In this document: piece by piece, positions 56,039 to 64,000 of the stretch | Layout: the number at the start of each line of letters is the position of its first letter | Numbering within the stretch: position 1 is the first letter of the stretch | Assembly: GCA_030549495.1 (NCBI GenBank) | Contig: JAUIRK010000376.1 | Coordinates: 62,001 to 126,000 of the forward strand | DNA: 64,000 bases | Source: Nectonema munidae | Taxonomy: Eukaryota; Nematomorpha; Nectonematoida; Nectonematidae | Reading direction: 5' to 3' | The notes under the pieces: generated by a model | Databases searched by the model: none | The model's input: only the letters and a program-made list of their open reading frames with translations | Told to the model about the DNA's origin: nothing | Translations under genes and position numbers: made by a program

Positions 56039-57115
56039 TTAAGTTTCTTTGAGGAAAAGTGTTTCGCGTTCCGTGGCATTTTTGAAGTAGTAGTTATCCT
56101 TGATTATTCCATTGTCATCGCCTTTCGCCTTTCTTCGGCACTTAAAGAGGTAGAGAAGAATAGCAGTGAACTCTTTCTTAAAGATTGAATTCATGTAGGC
56201 GTATATGATGGGATTGTAACAAGTGGAAGACATAGCCACGCAGTGGCAAATGAACCAAATCAGGCCGAAGTAATGCCAGTCCGGCAAATTAGCGCCCAAC
56301 GGCGTGTCTATGATAACGTGGATGAGGTTTAGTGGAAGCCAGCAGGAAGCGAAGACAACCACCATCAAAACGAGCATTTTGTTCGTGTGCTTTTTACGCT
56401 TCTTCTCTTCCAAAATTTTTTTGTTCGACAACTTGCCTTTTTTGGAATTTATCTGTTGCTTAATCGTCCTGAAGACGAATATGTAGCACGTAGAGATGAT
56501 GGTGAGGGGAAAGAAGTACTGTGCCGTCAAAGTGACTAGAGAGTAAATTTTCTTTAAATGCACTTTGGGCCACTTTTCAAGGCAATAAATGCTCCCATCC
56601 ACATTCACCACTAAGCGCATCGAGAAGGAAAGCGGAAGAACCATTGATATCGCAAGAACCCAAATGAAAATGACAATTCCCAAACACTTACAGGTCGTCT
56701 TTTTGGGTCTAAAAGGCCAAAACACCACTTGAAGTCGATCCACAGCAATGGCTGTAAGAGTTAGTGTAGAGACGTAAACGGTGGAGCCTTGAAAAATTGG
56801 AACTAAATGGCACAAAGCCCTGCCAAATATCCAGGAATCGAGGAAACTGGAAAGAGGTGTAAAGGGCACCGCTAAAAAGTTCATCAAAATGTCGGAGATA
56901 GCGAGATTGAGAAGAAAAATCATTGTTGCGGAAGTTAGCATTCTGTTCTTCAAAATGATGAAAATGACAATGGCATTGCCCATCACAGCAATCACAAATA
57001 TAAAGGAGTATATGGTATAAAAGACGCATTGCACCCAAACATACTGCGTGATGTAAATGTCGTTTATCGATTCGTTCATCACGTGAGAAGAGTTTTCAAA
57101 GTCAACTTCCACCAT
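56039..57115 (-). CDS. Rhodopsin-type neuropeptide receptor, short NPF/NPY-receptor-like
   Basis: 358 residues in one exon. Plasma-membrane receptor that should couple a peptide signal to G proteins. The N-terminus has two glycosylation sites (NSS, NES). Seven hydrophobic segments can be read. Hallmarks: GN47 in TM1; LNLAISD75 in TM2; Cys102 and Cys178 for the disulfide; DRL (126-128) in place of DRY; CWLP (258-261) in TM6; NPIIY (301-305) in TM7; Cys326 as a possible palmitoylation site. LCHLVPIFQGSTVYVSTLTL, YCLEKWP and AMSSTCYNP are closest to arthropod short neuropeptide F receptors and related PrRP/NPY-type receptors. ATG 57115 is the first true Met; the open frame extends upstream without one. 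An intronless gene suggests a retrocopy origin or intron loss, or an untraced 5' exon. Confidence 0.85.
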   Translation of the reverse strand: MVEVDFENSSHVMNESINDIYITQYVWVQCVFYTIYSFIFVIAVMGNAIVIFIILKNRMLTSATMIFLLNLAISDILMNFLAVPFTPLSSFLDSWIFGRALCHLVPIFQGSTVYVSTLTLTAIAVDRLQVVFWPFRPKKTTCKCLGIVIFIWVLAISMVLPLSFSMRLVVNVDGSIYCLEKWPKVHLKKIYSLVTLTAQYFFPLTIISTCYIFVFRTIKQQINSKKGKLSNKKILEEKKRKKHTNKMLVLMVVVFASCWLPLNLIHVIIDTPLGANLPDWHYFGLIWFICHCVAMSSTCYNPIIYAYMNSIFKKEFTAILLYLFKCRRKAKGDDNGIIKDNYYFKNATERETLFLKET

Positions 57116-58542
57116 TGAAGCGGAGGGAGAGGAGAAAATAAGAAACTTGACTTGTCTTCGTACTCGCACACGAATCAAATAAAAATATTTTGGATTAAAC
57201 AGGAAGAATCCTTTTTTTTCAAAATCTTTGAAAAGAGATGAACAAGGAAGAACAAATTGGCGTAACAAATTTTTATTACAGAATATTGGTTATTTTGAAA
57301 GTTGCACTGAAACAAATATTTATACGTTATTAAAAAAGAAGAAAAGTGGTATCATTAGTTTATTGAGTCGTAGAATGAATAAATATTATGTATACACATA
57401 CATATATATTTTGTTCCTAGTGACATTGAAATTTTCTTCTCCAAGTTAATTAAATAAATGCAAAATTTTATAGAAAAAAAGTTCGTACGGTTTAATTAGT
57501 TGGCAAAGAAATGACATGTTATTTTTGCATAAAATCTAACATATGTGATTTTGAAAAATATTCTTTCCATTAATTAAAGTTTAAATGGAAGAATACGTAC
57601 GTCATCTCATGATGTCGTTTATTAAGATTCTTCACAAACTCTGAATGAAAGATATCCTGTTATATATATATATATATGTTGTTTTATAACTCATATAACA
57701 TTTGAAAAAAGAAAAAATGAAGAACAGTGGTGATGAATTTGTTATACTTAAAATACGGTTAATATATATAATATATATATTTTTTTACGATATGGGAGTT
57801 TTCATGAGAAAAGTTAGGATTTGTTATTAAAAAATGAAATTCCAAAATAATTTATTTAAAAAAATTCTAAAATATTAATTTATTCAACAAAACAATATTG
57901 CCTTTTTTCCATTATGTAGAAGCACTTCAATTTGCAAGCGATAGCTTATTAGTGAGAATGTGTTTTTATATGGTGTCTCTTTTAACGCCCCTATTTCTCT
58001 TGAAAAGTAACATGGTACTGAACGTAAACATTTACTCTGAACTGAACTTTGATTTAATTCAAAATATAAATCCAGTATTGGCTGGCATGCATAGATGATA
58101 CATACGAAAATCATTGAAAATTCAAATTCTCAAAAATTCTTCCACTAAAATCATTTTTATTTTCGTTAAAGTTTAAAGTAATAAAAAGTTATTTTTGTGA
58201 ATTTTTAGATCTATGAGTCCAATTTTTCACTCCCAAAAATATCGTATTTCTAACGATATAAATTACGTATTCTTAACTACTATATAAATCAGCATACTAA
58301 CTAAAAAATCGTTTTTATTTTATACCAAAATTTCAGTTGAGATTCTTTTGCTGTTCACATTTCAAATGCAAGTGTCAAAAATGCCTGATCTCGAAACAAT
58401 TGTGATATTGGAGCACTTATAGACTACACAATTTTTTTTTTATTTATTCTGTTTTTGACGTCTTGTTGCGTGATAAATGGGATCGGTGTAAGAGAGTCTC
58501 AAAAGGATCCATACAAAATTTGAATGGATACTCTTTAGTCAT
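57116..58542. other. Intergenic upstream of the receptor gene, no feature recognised
   Basis: Contains short TA-rich runs near 57660-57680 and 57760-57780. No core promoter or 5' exon could be assigned. Confidence 0.4.
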
Positions 58543-58937
58543 TAGGGCCAGCCCTAGTGTTCGCGGGGCCCTATGCAAAATGGATTGCGCGCGGCCCAGT
58601 GTGGGTAGGAAAAAAGATTAAAAGTGAGAAATTAGATTTTGAAAAAAAGAAAAGAGATTTGTTTTATTACTTCACAAAATGGCGATCAAAGTAACTTTAC
58701 TTTGCGAACCTTGCTTTTAGCGAAATCATACAATATATCATGAAAATCTACTTATTACTACTTATTACAAAGCTCAGTACCTCACCCACCGCCACCCCAT
58801 GCAAGTACTCCACCGAAGAAAACTCATATTTTTTGTGCTATTATAATTTTGTGCCTTTTTCAAAATATTTTGTTTTTTTAAATTTGTTAGTTTTCAATAA
58901 AAATGATATTAATAAAAAAAAAAAAAGGCCAGCCCTG
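58543..58937. mobile_element. Probable non-autonomous hAT-like element
   Basis: Left end TAGGGCCAGCCCTAGTGTTC with GCGGGGCCCTATGC; right end, read backwards, CAGGGCTGGCC. The GC-rich ends in AT-rich DNA and the CAGGGC(C/T)GGCC style fit hAT elements. No clear 8-bp duplication was found. Confidence 0.4.
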
Positions 58938-60003
58938 AGCATAGTGATGGAAAATTTTTCTTACACTATAAAGTCTTTTCATTGTTTTTCTGTTAAATTT
59001 TTTATATTCCACGTCTTGCACAAATCTTATTTGCGGCACATGGCACTTGTGGTTGAAGCGTAGGATCGTGGAGCATTTTCCCGGAATCGATTCTTGAAAG
59101 TGATATCCATGCGAAACCAATAACTAAAAAAAGGTCTTTTTGATAAAATATCAGTTATCGACGAAATGTAATCGACAAAAAGTACGTTAATCTCCGTCAA
59201 CAAAAATGCGTTCATGTTGGTGGAATTGAATGAAATTTAGGTGGTGATAGTTTTTGCGTATAGCATACGCAGAATATCTTTGAAATGATTCTAACATATT
59301 TGACACACTAAACTTTTATTTATATAAGAAACTAGTACTCATTCTCCCTAAGAAATTTCCGCTCCTTAAAGACACATAATTCAAAAAATTCCGTATATGG
59401 GGAATAACAGCAATACAAACCAGAAAAATGTTTGCGCTCATGAAAGAGTTGCATAATGTAATTAGTAGGATTGTGAGATTTTTGCCCTAAAAAACCAGAA
59501 CAAAAATGGCATTGAAAAAAAGGCAAGAAGCAAATTTTGTATTTATTACAAAAATAATTATTAATATGAAAAATACTTTGAAAGTAAAAGATGAGTTTTT
59601 ATACTAAATAAAGAGATAAATAATCACATTTAGGGGTAAATTTTTTGAAACTCCTTTTTTGAAATATACATAAGTAAATGAAAAACAAGGATTGATCTAA
59701 ATTCTTTGGAATTCTGTTGTAGAGCGATGGCAAAACTGGGACTTCTAGCAACACTATGTAACAGTCATGTCATTACTAGTAATGGAAAAAATGTTTTCCA
59801 GTTTGCTAAGTTAGTCAAGTATAAGAAATAGGCTTCAAGTTAGACAAATAAAATGCATGTGAGTTGAAAAGAAATCATTGTAAAATATTCTTTACCTTTT
59901 GGCTTGAAGAAGAAAAAAGCAACAAATGCAAATGTTCAGATTTAGGAGAAAGGATAAAATAGTTATTATATAAATGTATATTTACATAACTATATAATAT
60001 GCA
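58938..60003. other. Intergenic, no gene recognised
   Basis: Short open frames on both strands without recognisable products. Confidence 0.4.
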
Positions 60004-60664
60004 GTCAATATAAGTTTTATCCATCATGATAGTTATCACCACCCCATCATCATCTGACTTCATTCTTCATCATCATCATCTGACTTCATTCTTCATCATC
60101 ATCATCTGACTTCATTCTTCATCATCATCATCTGACTTCATTCTTCATCATCATCATCTGACTTCATTCTTCATCATCATCATCTGACTTCATTCTTCAT
60201 CATCATCATCTGACTTCATTCTTCATCATCATCATCTGACTTCATTCTTCATCATCATCATCTGACTTCATTCTTCATCATCATCATCTGACTTCATTCT
60301 TCATCATCATCATCTGACTTCATTCTTCATCATCATCATCTGACTTCATTCTTCATTATCATCATCTGACTTCATTCTTCATTATCATCATCTGACTTCA
60401 TTCTTCATTATCATCATCTGACTTCATTCTTCATTATCATCATCTGACTTCATTCTTCATCATCATCATCTGACTTCATTCTTCATCATCATCATCTGAC
60501 TTCATTCTTCATCATCATCATCATCATCTGACTTCATTCTTCATCATCATCATCATCATCTGACTTCATTCTTCATCATCATCATCATCATCTGACTTCA
60601 TTCTTCATCATCATCATCTGACTTCATTCTTCATCATCATCATCATCATCATCTGACTTCATTC

Positions 60665-61083
<419 letters not shown>

Positions 61084-61085
61084 CC

Positions 61086-62020
<935 letters not shown>

Positions 62021-62021
62021 G

Positions 62022-62180
<159 letters not shown>

Positions 62181-62840
62181 TTCATCATCATCATCATCAT
62201 CATCTGACTTCATTCTTCATCATCATCATCTGACTTCATCATCATCATCATCTGACTTCATTCTTCATCATCATCATCTGACTTCATTCTTCATCATCAT
62301 CATCTGACTTCATTCTTCATCATCATCATCTGACTTCATTCTTCATCATCATCATCTGACTTCATTCTTCATCATCATCATCTGACTTCATTCTTCATCA
62401 TCATCATCTTCATCATCATCATCTGACTTCATCATCTTCATCATCATCATCTGACTTCATTCTTCATCATCATCATCTGACTTCATTCTTCATCATCATC
62501 ATCTGACTTCATTCTTCATCATCATCATCTGACTTCATTCTTCATCATCATCATCTGACTTCATTCTTCATCATCATCATCATCTGACTTCATTCTTCAT
62601 CATCATCATCATCTGACTTCATTCTTCTTCATCATCATCATCTGACTTCATTCTTCATCAGCATCACCATAATCAGCTCACCATCGTCACCCCACATCAT
62701 CACCCCAACTTCACACCATCATCACTCCACATCATCATCACCCCAACTTCACACCATCATCACCACATACCACCACTCTCACAATCATCACTACCATCTA
62801 CATCCACATCATTATCCCTTCCACATCATCATCAAAAGTT

Positions 62841-64000
62841 ATTAGAGGAATTAACCGAGAATTTTAAAAAATTGTTACAAAATTAATATAAATGAAAGTT
62901 TCAACAGGAAAACGATTGCGACTAGTACATATACGAGATCCATCGTATTTAGAAAAGAAGCAGAGTTTGGAAATTAGTGTATATCACTGGTGAACACGTT
63001 TTTCCAAGCAAACATGTATAACATTTTTGAAAATTAACAACAACCTCATGCTTCATAAAACAATTTTTTGAAAGACTTAATCTATAGCTAGGCTTAGGTA
63101 AGTTGCTATGATTTCTAAAAGAGTAGTTATTATTCCAAGTATATCTTTGGTAAAAAAGCTTGAAAACAAATTATTTCAATTTTATTCTAATATTCATTCA
63201 TCACACGATATCTTTTAGAAGCTGAATACGTAATCCCTAAAATGATAACTTCTTTTTAGAAATTGTCATAGCCTAGTTTTCTCAACTGCATGAATATTAG
63301 CAAGGAGAAAAACAACCCTAATTTTGGCATAAAGATCACCAAATATAAGTAAGTGGTTTTTTAAAACTGTTACGAAAATTTTTTAGCCGAAACTGAAATT
63401 ACATTTTCCTTAAATTATGTTTAAAAACATAAAAAAAAGATAAATTAGTATTGTTATTTTAAATTTAAACTAATTAATAACTAGGTTAATTAACTTCCGC
63501 AAACTAACGTCAAATAATATTTGTTCAGTCACGGAGTAAAGTATGGCGAATTCAGGGAGGAAAAAATGAAAACAAGTTTACCACAGCGCACATCTGAAAG
63601 CATAATGAATGAATGTCAAGTGTATCTTCTCCTTTCTGAGAACAAATCTTCCATTTATAACAAATATAACAGAGCGCTTTATATCCTGATGTTAATTAAA
63701 TTTAACGATGCAGAAATTGCATAAACTTAGAGGAAGTCTGATTTAATTAGTCTATATTTGTACTTGGGTCAATGTGGTGATAGTGTCGAGTAATATGCAA
63801 TATTTCACCACGGCTGTACTCTTCTTTTTTAGACATTATTAAAACTAGAAATACACTAAGTACATCATTTTATCCATGGCCAGTTAGTTGGTTATAGAGA
63901 TTGTGTATTGGGTGTGTATCGATGTTGTATGTAAAAATTGATTTATTTTGTGGTTTTGCTGCGCATAAGATAGATAACGTCTACTAGCAGCACTAACTAA
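62841..64000. other. Intergenic to window end, no gene recognised
   Basis: Only short open frames; the one at 63521-63724 (67 codons) shows no similarity I recognise and no clear splice context. Confidence 0.4.

Noticed and set aside
63521-63724. Open frame of 67 codons
   Set aside because: No similarity, splice context or codon pattern supports a gene.

Overview
The window is AT-rich, intron-bearing eukaryotic nuclear DNA. Three host protein-coding genes can be read, all on the minus strand: a LysM-domain (LYSMD1/2-like) gene, the complete nine-exon gene for the E2 subunit of mitochondrial pyruvate dehydrogenase (DLAT), and a single-exon short-neuropeptide-F/NPY-type receptor. The receptor type, the piggyBac and Helitron content and a multicopy Cys-rich protein family that I know mainly from arthropods suggest an arthropod. 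A small crustacean such as a copepod is possible, but that is a guess.

Layout. 1-5.5 kb: no gene; GATGCGGAT-rich motifs in inverted orientation at both ends and a 30-bp minisatellite. 6.1-13.2 kb: the two-exon LYSMD-like gene, whose 6.5-kb intron holds a 443-bp GT microsatellite, a head-to-tail array of Helitron-like elements (7539-10317) and a small hAT-type element. 13.4-15.4 kb: a decayed Tigger/pogo transposon just upstream of that gene. 15.6-16.7 kb: a 389-bp hAT-type element and a tRNA-like SINE. 17.9-36.7 kb: DLAT, whose exon joins all keep phase and give a 522-residue protein with presequence, one lipoyl domain, E3-binding domain and catalytic domain. Its introns hold a decayed copy of the Cys-rich family, small transposons and tandem repeats.

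37.7-45.3 kb: a LINE reverse-transcriptase fragment, tRNA-derived SINEs, one apparently split by a hAT-like insertion, and diverged tandem units found at three sites. 45.6-50.1 kb: a Cys-rich family ORF cut in two by a 2.77-kb piggyBac element at a TTAA site; the piggyBac region also carries a piece of a second piggyBac in the other orientation. 52.6-53.1 kb: one complete, reversed copy of the Helitron family. 56.0-57.1 kb: the receptor gene. 58.5-58.9 kb: a hAT-like element. 60.0-62.8 kb: a 2.8-kb CAT-triplet and 26-bp minisatellite array containing two apparently identical copies of a retroposon-like 3' end.

The host genes are unrelated in function and look like ordinary neighbours. I found no new enzymatic or defence system. 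The observations most worth following are the Helitron array with its palindromic two-part 3' end, the Cys-rich family interrupted by piggyBac, and the shared repeat units scattered through the right half.
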